Assembly (NCBI RefSeq): GCF_000316625.1
Contig: NC_019676.1
Coordinates: 793,001-857,000 of the forward strand
Source: Nostoc sp. PCC 7107
GTDB lineage: Bacteria; Cyanobacteriota; Cyanobacteriia; Cyanobacteriales; Nostocaceae
Direction: 5' to 3'
DNA: 64,000 nt
Part shown: positions 56,049 through 64,000 of the stretch, piece after piece
Layout of the letters: every line of letters starts with the position of its first letter
Numbering within the stretch: the stretch's first letter is position 1
Translations under genes and position numbers: made by a program
Notes under the pieces: generated by a model
The model's database searches: none
The model's input: the letters and a program-made list of their open reading frames with translations, nothing else
Told to the model about the DNA's origin: nothing

Positions 56049-59000
56049 TTACTTAACTACGGAAGCCTTCAACGTAACCCGTCCTTGAGAACCATAAGCG
56101 ACTTCATTGATATAAAGATTCGAGTCGCACAGTTCGGCAATAATATGTTCAGCCGACTTTTGCGGATCTATTGCTGGACTCAAATCAATTGAGCGAGCAA
56201 ATACTTTTGGCCATTCCCATTTCAGGGTTTTGGTGAGTCCGAATAAACCACCTGCGATCGCTCCATAATTGGTGTTATGCTCTAAGCCAAAGGCTCCATC
56301 TAAGCGCACTACTGTTAGAAAAGAACTGCGGGTGTAGTTGGCGGTTTCGGTGAGGGGTTTTTTCAGGTGTTTCGCTACAAAGAAGATGTGCTTAACTATC
56401 GCTTTGTCCTGTTCTACACCCTGTGGATGGATGTGAATGAAACTGCCAATTGTACCAATATTAGTTGCGATCGCAGATAATTTGTGTTGGAGTAATTCTT
56501 CACTCATATCTGCGAGAGTGATGCGTTCTACACCAGCCGTTAAGGGTGCTTGTTGGGCGATGATGGCTTGGGGGAAGCTTAATACTACTACTTTCCAACC
56601 GCGTTCAGTCAAAGATTGCGCTACTTGAGAGGTGGTGAGGGAGCCATCATCTGTAATTAAACAAATGTGTCCCTCTGGTAAACTGAACTCTAAGCTGTCA
56701 GGTAGGGAGAGGATTTTTAGTTGCGCGGGACGACGCGCAACGTTTTCGATTACTTGGACTGGCTGGAAGCCCCAGTTAGAATCAGGCTTTTTTTTTTCCC
56801 CCGCAACTAGGCGTTGCAGATACTCAACTATTTGACCGATGGTTCGCAAGTCACCCAAGTCTTCGACGTTGGGTTTGGGTAGGTTGGGGTACGTTTCTTG
56901 CATTGTTCCCAAAATTTCTACCCGTTTGATGGAGTCGATACCTAAGTCGGCTTCCATGTCCATTTCGAGTTCCAGCATCTCGACTGGATAGCCAGTTTTA
57001 TCGCTGGTAATATTTAGTAGAGTTTGGGCGATGTCTGCGTATTCTGTAGTATCTTCTACTGTTTCTGCAACTGGAGTCTCAGCAATTACTACTGGTTCAG
57101 GTGCAGGTGCTACAGGAACTATAGGAACTACGGGTAAGGTAGTAACTGGCATTTCTGGTGCGACTGGTGCGGGTAACACTGCAACTCCGACACTAGGATT
57201 TCCCGAAGCATTAGATTGTAGATATGTAATGATGTCGCCGATGCTGCGTTTTTCTGCTAGTTCTTCTAAGTTGGGCTTGGGTAAGTTAGGATACATTTCT
57301 TGTAACCCACCCAAGATTTCCACTCGTTTGATGGAGTCAATACCCAAGTCGGCTTCCATGTCCATCTCTAATTCGAGCATTTCCACTGGGTAGCCAGTTT
57401 TATCACTGATAATTGCCAGCAGGTTTTTGTCTAAGTCGGAGATATCAACCGCAGGTGTAGCTACGATGGGGGCGCTAATTACCGCTACAGGTTGGGGTGT
57501 GGGAATTTGGACTACTGGTGCGGGTGCAACTACTACAGGTTGGGGTGCTGGTGCGACTGGTGTTTCAATTACAGGCGCAGGAGTGAAAGCAACAGGCTGA
57601 GGTACGAGTGCAATTGGTGTTTCAATTACAGGTGTAGGTGCAACTGCTACAGGTTGAGGTGCTGGTGCAGCTGGCATTTCAACAGGTTTAGCAGCATAAC
57701 CGTTACCATTGCCATTTTTCGCTACAGGCTCAACTACTGGAGTTGGTGCAACAATTTTAGTGGTGGGAGGTACTGGTGCATCGCTGACAGGGGTATTGCT
57801 TGGTTCAACTGCAACACCACCAGCAATCAACTGTGAATATTGTTGCTGAATAAGATTGAAGAAGTTTTTGGCGTATTCTACCTGTTCCAGAAGATATTGT
57901 TCATGGATGCGGAGGGTTTCACCTTGTTGAGAATGAAACTGCATCATGCTGCGTTCGACACCTTCCATCACCACTAGCTTCAGTTGCGCTACCTCTTGGG
58001 AAGACTTGGCGTTAGCGAACAAAGCGTTTTGCTGCTGCATCAGTTGGAAGAATGCTTTAGTGTATTCCATCTGATGATTAAGGTACTGACCGTGAGTTTG
58101 TAAATTATCAGATTGATTCTTTTGGAATTGGGTCAGCAGGTACTCTAAACTTTCTAGCATTCGCTGGTTGTTCACCAAGTTTTCAGGTGTTGGCATATCA
58201 GTTTCCTGGGCTAGTTGATTAGAAAGGATCGCCGGATTCATTTCTGGTTGTGGTTCAGTAATACTTGTTGTGGAAGTAACTTCAGGTGCTGGTTCCGGTT
58301 TGATTATTTCTTGAAAATTTACACCTGAATTCTCTAAAACTCTTATCTCTTGGCGGTTCGTTTCAGAAAATTCTGGGGTAGCACTAACAACTGGTGCAGG
58401 TGCAGCAGGTAAAGAAACCTTATGTCCACTCTCCAAAGCTTCCTTGAACCCGTTTCTAGTTTTCTCCGAAACGTAGTTGATACCGTTGAGACGCACACTC
58501 AAGGTTTTCTTCTTCTCCGCCGGAGGTAGTGCAGGTTGAACTTGATAGGGGTCAAGGTTCTTCAACTGCATCCCGATGACGCGCATTTGTACTGCTGCTT
58601 CCCGCAGAGAACGATCGCTATTCTTCTGAGTGCTAGGATTCAAGGCGATGGTAATATGAGGGCGATCGCCTAAAATATCTTTAACTAAGTTAGTCAGAAT
58701 TCGTTTCGGCCCGAATTCCACAAAGCAAGCACCACCAGCGGCGTAGATATTTTCAATTTCCTGTTTAAACAGCACCGAACTTGCCAGGTGAGTTTCCAGG
58801 ATGCGCTGCATTCCGGTGGAGTCTTGGGGATAAGGCTTGCCAGTAACATTACTGAAAACTGGAATTTGAGCAGTATTGAATTTAACTGACTTAGTGGCGA
58901 TCGCAAAAGACTTCTGAGCGAAAGCTATCAGCGAAGTGTGGAAGGCTGCGGAAACTGGTAGCTGTACAGCCGTGTATCCCTGTTCTTGCAAAGCTTGGCG

Positions 59001-61430
59001 GACTTTGGCGATTTCTGCGGTCGGCCCTGCCAACACTACCTGCGTCGGTGAATTGAAGTTAGCAATGGATACTTGTGGGAACTGCTTCAGTATCGGCTCG
59101 ATTTTGTTGATGTCTTCTTTGACAGCCAACATTGTACCTGCATCGTGGTCTGGGTCTTCTGGCGCTGCCATTGCTTGACCACGAGATTTCACTAAGAACA
59201 AGTAATCTGCTTCACTCAATACACCCGCAGCCCACAATGCTGTTAGTTCGCCAAAGCTGTGTCCGGCAACAAAATCAGATTTGAAACCCGCTTTTTGCAG
59301 GATAGAATACAACCCAGCACTGAATACACCAATTGCAGGTTGAGCGTATTCTGTACGTTGCAGTGCGGCAACTTGCGCGTTTTTCTCTGCTTCTTCAAAG
59401 GTTGGGCGGGGGAAGACAATTTCTGAGAGTGGTTGCAAGTTGTCTTTGAGTAACAAGCTATCCATGTAACCATGTAACCGCTGCATCTCAGGGAAGTTCA
59501 TCACCAATTCCCGACCCATTTCTAGGTATTGGGAACCTTGACCAGAGAATAGCGCGACAACTTTACCGCCTAACTCCATCCCGGAAGCGCGGTAGTAAAT
59601 ACCTTGAGGATGTTCCCAAGATGCGGCTGCACCTTTGAGTTTTAGCCAGTCGATGCTAATTTGCAATAACTTGCAAGTTTCTTGTAAATTCTCAGCAACA
59701 AACCCAACTCTCGCCGCAGTTTGGGGAATTTCTACTGATTGACTATCTTGTAACAACTGTGCAAAGTGTCTCTCAGCGCCTTCTGATTGCAACTTCCATA
59801 AATCTGCTTCGCACTTGCTGAGTAATTGCGCTGGGTTCTCAGCAAACAGCAGAATTTCTTGGGGCGTGCCGTGTATGCGGTAAGGTTGATTTTGTCCGGC
59901 CTCGTATTCTTCTAAAACGACGTGGTAGTTTGTCCCACCAAAACCGAAGGAACTCACACCCGCACGTCTTGGCGCGTCGCCTTCCGCACGTATCCAAGGT
60001 CTGGTTTCGGTATTCAGATAAAATGCCGAGTTGTTAATGTCGAGTTTGGGGTTCGGCTCAGTAATATTAATAGTTGGCGGTAAAATTTTGTGATGTAGTG
60101 CCAAGGCAGTTTTAATTAAACTTGCCGCACCCGCAGCCGCTTTGGTGTGTCCAATTTGGGATTTCACACTACCTAAAGCGATGTGCTGTTTTTTCTGGTC
60201 GTGTACCCCAAAAAAGTCTCTTAAAGAACCGAATTCTGTGGGGTCGCCAGCCATTGTACCCGTACCGTGGGCTTCCATCAGACCAACGGTAGCCGGAGAG
60301 AAACCAGCATCTTCATAAGCGCGGCGCAAGGCGGTTACTTGACCTTCTTTGCGAGGTGCATAAATACTCTTGTAGCGACCATCGCTAGAAGTACCAATAC
60401 CTTTAATTACGGCATAGATTTTATCGTTGTCTCGTTCAGCATCTTCTAGACGCTTGAGAACAATCATCCCAATACCTTCACCCAACATCATCCCATCAGA
60501 CTTAGCATCAAAGGGTTTAACGCTTTCGCTAGGAGAAACCGCCGGGGTTTTGCTGAAGGAGATGTAAGCCATGATGGTGTTGTCGGTATCCACACCACCA
60601 GTCAGCATCATGTCGGCGCGATGTTCGATGAGTTCGCTAATAGCGAGTTTTAAAGCACCAAAGGAACTAGCGCAAGCCGCATCAACTACACAGTTGATTC
60701 CGCCAAAGTTCAAGCGGTTAGCAATGCGTCCAGCCACGACGTTAGCCAGCATACCGGGGAAGGCGTTTTCATCCCACTTAACGTAAGCACTTTTGATTTT
60801 GTCAACGATTTTTTTGGTGTCTTCGTCAGAAAGACCACTGCTTTTAAGAACCTTTTCCCAAATAGGATATTCCAACCGTGCAGCTAGTGGCATTCCCAAT
60901 TGTTTAGCCATCGCCACACCGAGAACTACGCCGATAGTTTCGCGGCTAAACTCACGAGATTCACCATAACCAGCATCTTCCATTGCTTCTTTAGCAATGA
61001 CCAAACTTAATAGCTGGGAAACATCAGTTACTTCTAAAATGCTGGGCGGAATCCCAAATTCCATTGGGTTAAAATCAACTTCTGGAATAAAGCCGCCGCG
61101 TTTACAGTATGTTTTATCTTCTGGGGTTCTGGGGTTAGGGTCGTAGTAATCTTCTACGCTCCAGTGAGAGGAAGGTACATCAGTAATACAATCGATTTTG
61201 TTAATGATATTTTGCCAATATTCCCGCAAGTTTCTGGCTTTAGCAAATAGCGAAGCCATACCAACAATGGCTATAGGGTTTTGTTGCAGTTGTCTGTTAA
61301 TTTTGTTAATCGACATTGGTTTATCTGTCGTCATTTTTTTTTCCTCTATAAACCTAATCAAAGTCTTTTCACAACTGTTGATCTGGGCTTCTAACTCCGC
61401 CAAGGCAGTATCAATTGAATAAGCAGACAT
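56049..61430 (-). CDS. type I PKS, HglE/PfaA-like (KS-AT-ACP-ACP-partial KR)
   Basis: Core synthase of the operon, 1793 residues. KS (about 45-510) with Cys253 in VVDAACASSFGAL, EAHGTGT and QIGHTKAAAG. AT (about 640-960) with Ser725 in VAGHSFGE. A Pro/Ala-rich linker (about 1035-1330) encloses two similar amphipathic helices (YLNHQMEYTKAFFQLMQQQ and YLLEQVEYAKNFFNLIQQQ). ACP1 and ACP2 carry Ser1366 and Ser1500, both in LGIDSIKRVEIL. The last 230 residues are the structural half of a KR whose catalytic half is the next gene. The KS-AT-tandem-ACP-KR order is PUFA-synthase-like and matches antiSMASH hglE-type clusters. ATG at 61430 starts only about 18 bases after the TAATTT; ATG at 61334, with AGAGG eight bases upstream, is a serious alternative start. 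Confidence 0.9.
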   Translation of the reverse strand: MSAYSIDTALAELEAQINSCEKTLIRFIEEKKMTTDKPMSINKINRQLQQNPIAIVGMASLFAKARNLREYWQNIINKIDCITDVPSSHWSVEDYYDPNPRTPEDKTYCKRGGFIPEVDFNPMEFGIPPSILEVTDVSQLLSLVIAKEAMEDAGYGESREFSRETIGVVLGVAMAKQLGMPLAARLEYPIWEKVLKSSGLSDEDTKKIVDKIKSAYVKWDENAFPGMLANVVAGRIANRLNFGGINCVVDAACASSFGALKLAISELIEHRADMMLTGGVDTDNTIMAYISFSKTPAVSPSESVKPFDAKSDGMMLGEGIGMIVLKRLEDAERDNDKIYAVIKGIGTSSDGRYKSIYAPRKEGQVTALRRAYEDAGFSPATVGLMEAHGTGTMAGDPTEFGSLRDFFGVHDQKKQHIALGSVKSQIGHTKAAAGAASLIKTALALHHKILPPTINITEPNPKLDINNSAFYLNTETRPWIRAEGDAPRRAGVSSFGFGGTNYHVVLEEYEAGQNQPYRIHGTPQEILLFAENPAQLLSKCEADLWKLQSEGAERHFAQLLQDSQSVEIPQTAARVGFVAENLQETCKLLQISIDWLKLKGAAASWEHPQGIYYRASGMELGGKVVALFSGQGSQYLEMGRELVMNFPEMQRLHGYMDSLLLKDNLQPLSEIVFPRPTFEEAEKNAQVAALQRTEYAQPAIGVFSAGLYSILQKAGFKSDFVAGHSFGELTALWAAGVLSEADYLFLVKSRGQAMAAPEDPDHDAGTMLAVKEDINKIEPILKQFPQVSIANFNSPTQVVLAGPTAEIAKVRQALQEQGYTAVQLPVSAAFHTSLIAFAQKSFAIATKSVKFNTAQIPVFSNVTGKPYPQDSTGMQRILETHLASSVLFKQEIENIYAAGGACFVEFGPKRILTNLVKDILGDRPHITIALNPSTQKNSDRSLREAAVQMRVIGMQLKNLDPYQVQPALPPAEKKKTLSVRLNGINYVSEKTRNGFKEALESGHKVSLPAAPAPVVSATPEFSETNRQEIRVLENSGVNFQEIIKPEPAPEVTSTTSITEPQPEMNPAILSNQLAQETDMPTPENLVNNQRMLESLEYLLTQFQKNQSDNLQTHGQYLNHQMEYTKAFFQLMQQQNALFANAKSSQEVAQLKLVVMEGVERSMMQFHSQQGETLRIHEQYLLEQVEYAKNFFNLIQQQYSQLIAGGVAVEPSNTPVSDAPVPPTTKIVAPTPVVEPVAKNGNGNGYAAKPVEMPAAPAPQPVAVAPTPVIETPIALVPQPVAFTPAPVIETPVAPAPQPVVVAPAPVVQIPTPQPVAVISAPIVATPAVDISDLDKNLLAIISDKTGYPVEMLELEMDMEADLGIDSIKRVEILGGLQEMYPNLPKPNLEELAEKRSIGDIITYLQSNASGNPSVGVAVLPAPVAPEMPVTTLPVVPIVPVAPAPEPVVIAETPVAETVEDTTEYADIAQTLLNITSDKTGYPVEMLELEMDMEADLGIDSIKRVEILGTMQETYPNLPKPNVEDLGDLRTIGQIVEYLQRLVAGEKKKPDSNWGFQPVQVIENVARRPAQLKILSLPDSLEFSLPEGHICLITDDGSLTTSQVAQSLTERGWKVVVLSFPQAIIAQQAPLTAGVERITLADMSEELLQHKLSAIATNIGTIGSFIHIHPQGVEQDKAIVKHIFFVAKHLKKPLTETANYTRSSFLTVVRLDGAFGLEHNTNYGAIAGGLFGLTKTLKWEWPKVFARSIDLSPAIDPQKSAEHIIAELCDSNLYINEVAYGSQGRVTLKASVVK

Positions 61431-61447
61431 AGGACATAGACAGTTTT

Positions 61448-61487
61448 AAATTACTGTGGATGCTGAAGCTACAGTAGTCTTTGTTAC
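61448..61487 (-). promoter_or_regulatory. putative NtcA-activated promoter of the PKS operon
   Basis: On the minus strand GTAACAAAGACTAC (61487-61474) is an exact GTA-N8-TAC NtcA box. Twenty bases downstream TAATTT (61453-61448) fits the TAN3T -10 element. NtcA-activated promoters have GTAN8TAC about 20-24 bases before TAN3T, so both sequence and spacing agree. The predicted transcript start is near 61441, about 10 bases before the first ATG and 107 before the second. NtcA is the global nitrogen regulator and is needed for heterocyst development; its use here is inferred from sequence alone. Confidence 0.65.
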
Positions 61488-61775
61488 CCATCAAAAAAAT
61501 CTGTCTGTTGTGATCAGCAACTAGCTATCCTATGTGTGAAGGCTAAATGCTTTTTTCCTAACAAACACTACACAATACAAATGAAGGTGAAGAATCATAG
61601 CAGCAGGCAGAAGGCAGGAGGTAAAAGTTTGATTATTCCTGGTATTCAAGCTTTCAAAATTTCCTAACATATCTGACTGCCGCTAGAAGTAGGTGAGTAG
61701 AAATGTCATTTGTCCTTTGTAAAGTTTATAGACATAACCTAGTGACATTTATTCGCACCACCAGAATGAAGCCTT

Positions 61776-61811
61776 TCATACTTCATAATTCATACTTCAC
61801 ACTTCACACTT
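61776..61811. repeat. heptamer tandem repeat (TCATACT/TCACACT type) at a gene 3' end
   Basis: TCATACT, TCATAAT, TCATACT, TCACACT, TCACACT in 7-bp register. Read on the minus strand as AGTGTGA, it provides the last codons (Cys-Glu-Val) and TGA stop of the gene at 61797. Nearly the same heptamers occur at 19296-19333. Confidence 0.75.
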
Positions 61812-62075
61812 TTCTTGATATTGTGGTAGCAAGTCAATAACGTTGTTGAAACTGGTAAAATAATCTTGAAGCGCATTAGCGGCTTGACCAGTGAATTCAA
61901 GCCATTCGTAATGGTAGAAGTTTTGTGTGATTGTATCTAACTGGAACACTGGAAACTTAGGAGTAGCTATGAGGACAGAAACGCTTTTTTCTCCCAAGCT
62001 CGTTTGATTATCTAGCTTAACAGCAGCAACGTAGCTGGTATTAATGACAACGTTCTGTATCTTGATAAATGCCAT
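61797..62075 (-). CDS. conserved hypothetical protein of Nostoc-type cyanobacteria
   Basis: Function unknown. From the ATG at 62075 it has 92 residues: MAFIKIQNVVINTSYVAAVK, a middle SVSVLIATPKFPVFQLDTIT, and an end with NFYHYEWLEFTGQAANALQD and YFTSFNNVIDLLP. The strand-helix pattern looks like a small compact domain. The frame continues upstream to 62189, but the 38 extra residues are low quality (Cys-free, basic, no conserved pattern), so the internal Met is preferred. The last residues and the stop come from a heptamer repeat. It stands between two intergenic stretches upstream of the PKS promoter, same strand. Confidence 0.6.
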   Translation of the reverse strand: MAFIKIQNVVINTSYVAAVKLDNQTSLGEKSVSVLIATPKFPVFQLDTITQNFYHYEWLEFTGQAANALQDYFTSFNNVIDLLPQYQEKCEV

Positions 62076-62189
62076 AGCCAGTTTCAACGTCCAGGATAAT
62101 ATATTGTACGAAATTCGACCCAGAAAAGCTGACAAGTTCGTTACCGAAAGAACATCACCTCTACTTTGAATTTCATAGCGACTTGACAA

Positions 62190-62824
62190 AAATACTCAAT
62201 ATTTACAAGTGATGGTGATGCGACTTTGTATAGTAGGTTTCTCATCTTCAAGGGCGATAAATGTGTTCTGTTTCCGTTCCGCTTTGAAGAGGTGAATTAA
62301 TAAAAAGAATAGCACACTTCACACAAACTAAATCATTTCTTCAAGGGATTTTAAGAAAAAAATCTGGCTTTTGGCTGATGTCAATGTTAAACAAAATGTG
62401 GCATACAAGTATATTTAGTAACTCACATTTAGTAATTGATAATTTGTGCGATCGCACTGCCTATTCCAGTCACAGCTTAATTTATCAGCCATTCTTCACA
62501 TCAAGGTACTCAGTGGAAAATAATTGCATAAATACATCAGCATATATCTTGTTATTTCAACAGAACATCATAATCTGAGCTAACTTTTTGATGAATTTTA
62601 AAAATACGGCATAAACTAACACCAAAAAGTTATTAATCAAGCAAAGATTAAATCTTTGAAAAGTACAGAATAAACAATCTTTTGATGACATTTCATCGAT
62701 TGTCAACATTTAAAGGCTTGCAATGAATATCTGCCAAAAATGTTACATAAAAAGAGGCATTCATATTCCCGACTTCTTTAAGAGGTTGGGGTATAACTGC
62801 TCATAAATAATGTGATTGATGAGA
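62190..62824. other. intergenic with decayed palindromic repeat copy
   Basis: 635 bp, AT-rich, no gene supported (a 66-codon plus-strand frame at 62378-62578 has no recognisable features). At 62765-62792 TTCCCGACTTCTTTAAGAGG followed by TTGGGG is a decayed copy of the perfect palindrome at 18510-18540. It lies just downstream of the ParB-like gene and may still act as its terminator. Confidence 0.5.
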
Positions 62825-64000
62825 TTAAACACTCAGCATTTTTTTCGCTGGCTTGCTAGTCCATTGCTGCCAACGCATTACGCCCCGACTAACTAATTGT
62901 GGAGTTTCATCACCAATAAAACAGATGCGTCCCAATCTTTCGCACGCAATCAATATTTCACCATGCCCCATAAACGGAGCAATGACAAAATTATTTGGAC
63001 TGGTGTAGAAATTGATTAAGTAATTCACAATACCTTCAACACCTTCAATGTGAATTGGTGATTGTGGTTTAGCAATTAAATGATGAGAAAAAATGCCTAT
63101 GTAAAGGTTATTTACTAACAACTCATATTGAAACGGCATTTTGTTATTTTTGTAAAAATCATAAATTTGCCCTTCAGAACGGAGGACAGCCACAACTCTA
63201 GCTTCGTCTACTAAATAATTATGTTGCCATGTAGAGGAGACAGTAGCGATCGCCAGTGCTGCATCTGAAGGTAACAGATTGCGAAACTGTGAAGTGTAAG
63301 TATCGCCACAATAGACCAAATGTCTCCCCAGCATCCATTCTTCTCCAAGTTTGATCACAGGTTCTAAATTAGCTTTTGGTTGTTCAATTACTTGTTCTAC
63401 TTGGCGTTGCACTTTTTTTAGTGCCAATTTTGCTTCTCTCTCCGCCATAGCACTTTTAAAAGCTAATATCTGTAACTCTTTTTGCTTTCTTGTGGCTTCT
63501 GCAATTAATTGATTTTGCTGGGCTGTAGTTTGTTTATCTCCCTGCTGTTGGGCTAACTCCAAAGCCTTCTGTGCAGTTTCGGCTAAGGCACGCTCTTCAC
63601 TTCCAGCCCTGGCGATTTTTAGTAGTATTGTGGGGCTATCCGCCAGGGGTGTACCCTTTATTATCTGTTTGACATCTGGATGAATACTTTTAGCAATTTG
63701 TTTCCCATGCTGAAAAGTCCGTTCAGAGTAACCCACTTCCTTCGCTAACTCGATAGTTCTTTTAGGAGGTGGTGAAATCATTTCACCAGCTTTGAAAGTA
63801 TGCTGGTTATCTCCCGGTTTCGCCCGCAGTCCCATACGTTCTAAAATCTGGTCGCGTTCTAACCACAGTTCCGAACGTTCTAAGGGTTCTAGCTCATTGC
63901 GAATCAAGTTTTCGTCAATTTCCGCCAACCGCGCTTGATCAGAGTCTTGATAGGTGACAACATTGCATTCAATGGCTTCCAATCCCAAAAGCTTACAGGC
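62825..64000 (-). CDS. ParB-like nuclease/partition domain fused to a decayed DNA methyltransferase (5' end outside window)
   Basis: 392 codons in the window; the frame is open to the right edge (ACKLLGLEAIECNVV), so the N-terminus is missing. ParB-type motifs: IDENLIRNELEPLERSEL (about 26-43 of the visible part) and a helix-turn-helix AKEVGYSERTFQHGKQIA (about 83-100). A coiled, Gln/Ala-rich region follows (about 130-210). The C-terminal 170 residues follow the layout of ParB-linked N6-adenine methyltransferases (GEEWMLGRHLVYCGDTYT, NFVIAPFMGHGEILIACERLG). However, SAM motif I is APFMGHGEI rather than DPFxGSGTT, and no DPPY motif is present. Methylation is therefore unlikely; it probably acts as a DNA-binding protein. 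Could be of plasmid or prophage ancestry. Confidence 0.75.
   Translation of the reverse strand, partial: ACKLLGLEAIECNVVTYQDSDQARLAEIDENLIRNELEPLERSELWLERDQILERMGLRAKPGDNQHTFKAGEMISPPPKRTIELAKEVGYSERTFQHGKQIAKSIHPDVKQIIKGTPLADSPTILLKIARAGSEERALAETAQKALELAQQQGDKQTTAQQNQLIAEATRKQKELQILAFKSAMAEREAKLALKKVQRQVEQVIEQPKANLEPVIKLGEEWMLGRHLVYCGDTYTSQFRNLLPSDAALAIATVSSTWQHNYLVDEARVVAVLRSEGQIYDFYKNNKMPFQYELLVNNLYIGIFSHHLIAKPQSPIHIEGVEGIVNYLINFYTSPNNFVIAPFMGHGEILIACERLGRICFIGDETPQLVSRGVMRWQQWTSKPAKKMLSV

Noticed and set aside
57031-57836. Plus-strand open frames opposite the PKS linker
   Set aside because: They are the antisense of the Pro/Ala-rich linker; low complexity (Gly/Thr/Ala or Cys/Trp-rich) and no start signals.
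62378-62578. 66-codon plus-strand frame in the intergenic region
   Set aside because: No motif or ribosome site, AT-rich composition like the surrounding non-coding DNA.
1-64000. tRNA or rRNA genes
   Set aside because: Intergenic stretches were read for T-loop (GGTTCRAAT) and cloverleaf patterns; none was convincing.

Overview
The window reads as chromosomal DNA of a filamentous, probably heterocyst-forming cyanobacterium of the Nostoc/Anabaena type. The reasons are: very frequent HIP1 octamers (GCGATCGC); a magnesium-chelatase ATPase gene (chlI); a group 2 sigma factor; many exported TPR and CHAT proteins; intergenic heptamer repeats of the Nostoc STRR kind; and a large polyketide synthase operon whose gene order and domain content match the heterocyst glycolipid (hgl) family, as I recall it. 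I saw no tRNA, rRNA, CRISPR array or intact transposase gene.

Layout. 1-1.3 kb: the 5' end of metK and a gene-poor stretch with a MITE-like element and hairpins. 1.3-15 kb: housekeeping genes (ddl, miaB, chlI, secA) with smaller accessory genes between them: a PlsC-like acyltransferase, an RNA ligase, a cupin, an HNH nuclease, a DUF4926/DUF6883 pair and an RlaP-like nucleotidyltransferase. 15-19 kb: a 63-bp tandem repeat, a TPR-CHAT protein and a diheme cytochrome c. 19-26 kb: an Rrf2 regulator directly before cysK, a J-domain protein, a RelE/ParE-type toxin-antitoxin pair, a two-domain QueD-like protein, a sigma factor and a phosphotransferase. 26-34 kb: a PAS/GAF sensor ending in a decayed nucleotide cyclase domain, a deoxyhypusine-synthase-like homospermidine synthase, a macro-domain remnant, a class I aldolase and an exported TPR protein. 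34-43 kb: a 1530-residue glycosyltransferase/haemagglutinin/CHAT fusion and two histidine kinases.

44-61.5 kb: a six-gene operon on the minus strand encoding a PUFA-synthase-like, fully reducing lipid PKS. In order it encodes KS-AT-ACP-ACP-partial KR, KR-DH, KS, inactive KS-AT, PfaD-type enoyl reductase, and ACP-thioester reductase. A reductive release step implies a fatty alcohol or aldehyde product. Directly upstream is a GTA-N8-TAC box followed 20 bp later by TAATTT, the layout of an NtcA-activated promoter, which fits a nitrogen-controlled heterocyst envelope lipid. A heme-oxygenase-fold (diiron-type) protein and a PQ-loop-like membrane protein lie just downstream. 62-64 kb: a small conserved protein and a ParB-like protein fused to a decayed DNA methyltransferase, cut by the window edge.

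The observations most worth following are the NtcA-type promoter on the PKS operon, the glycosyltransferase-haemagglutinin-CHAT fusion with its internal signal-like segment and divergent TPR partner, several proteins with a decayed catalytic domain next to an intact one, and repeats that supply the stop codons of genes.
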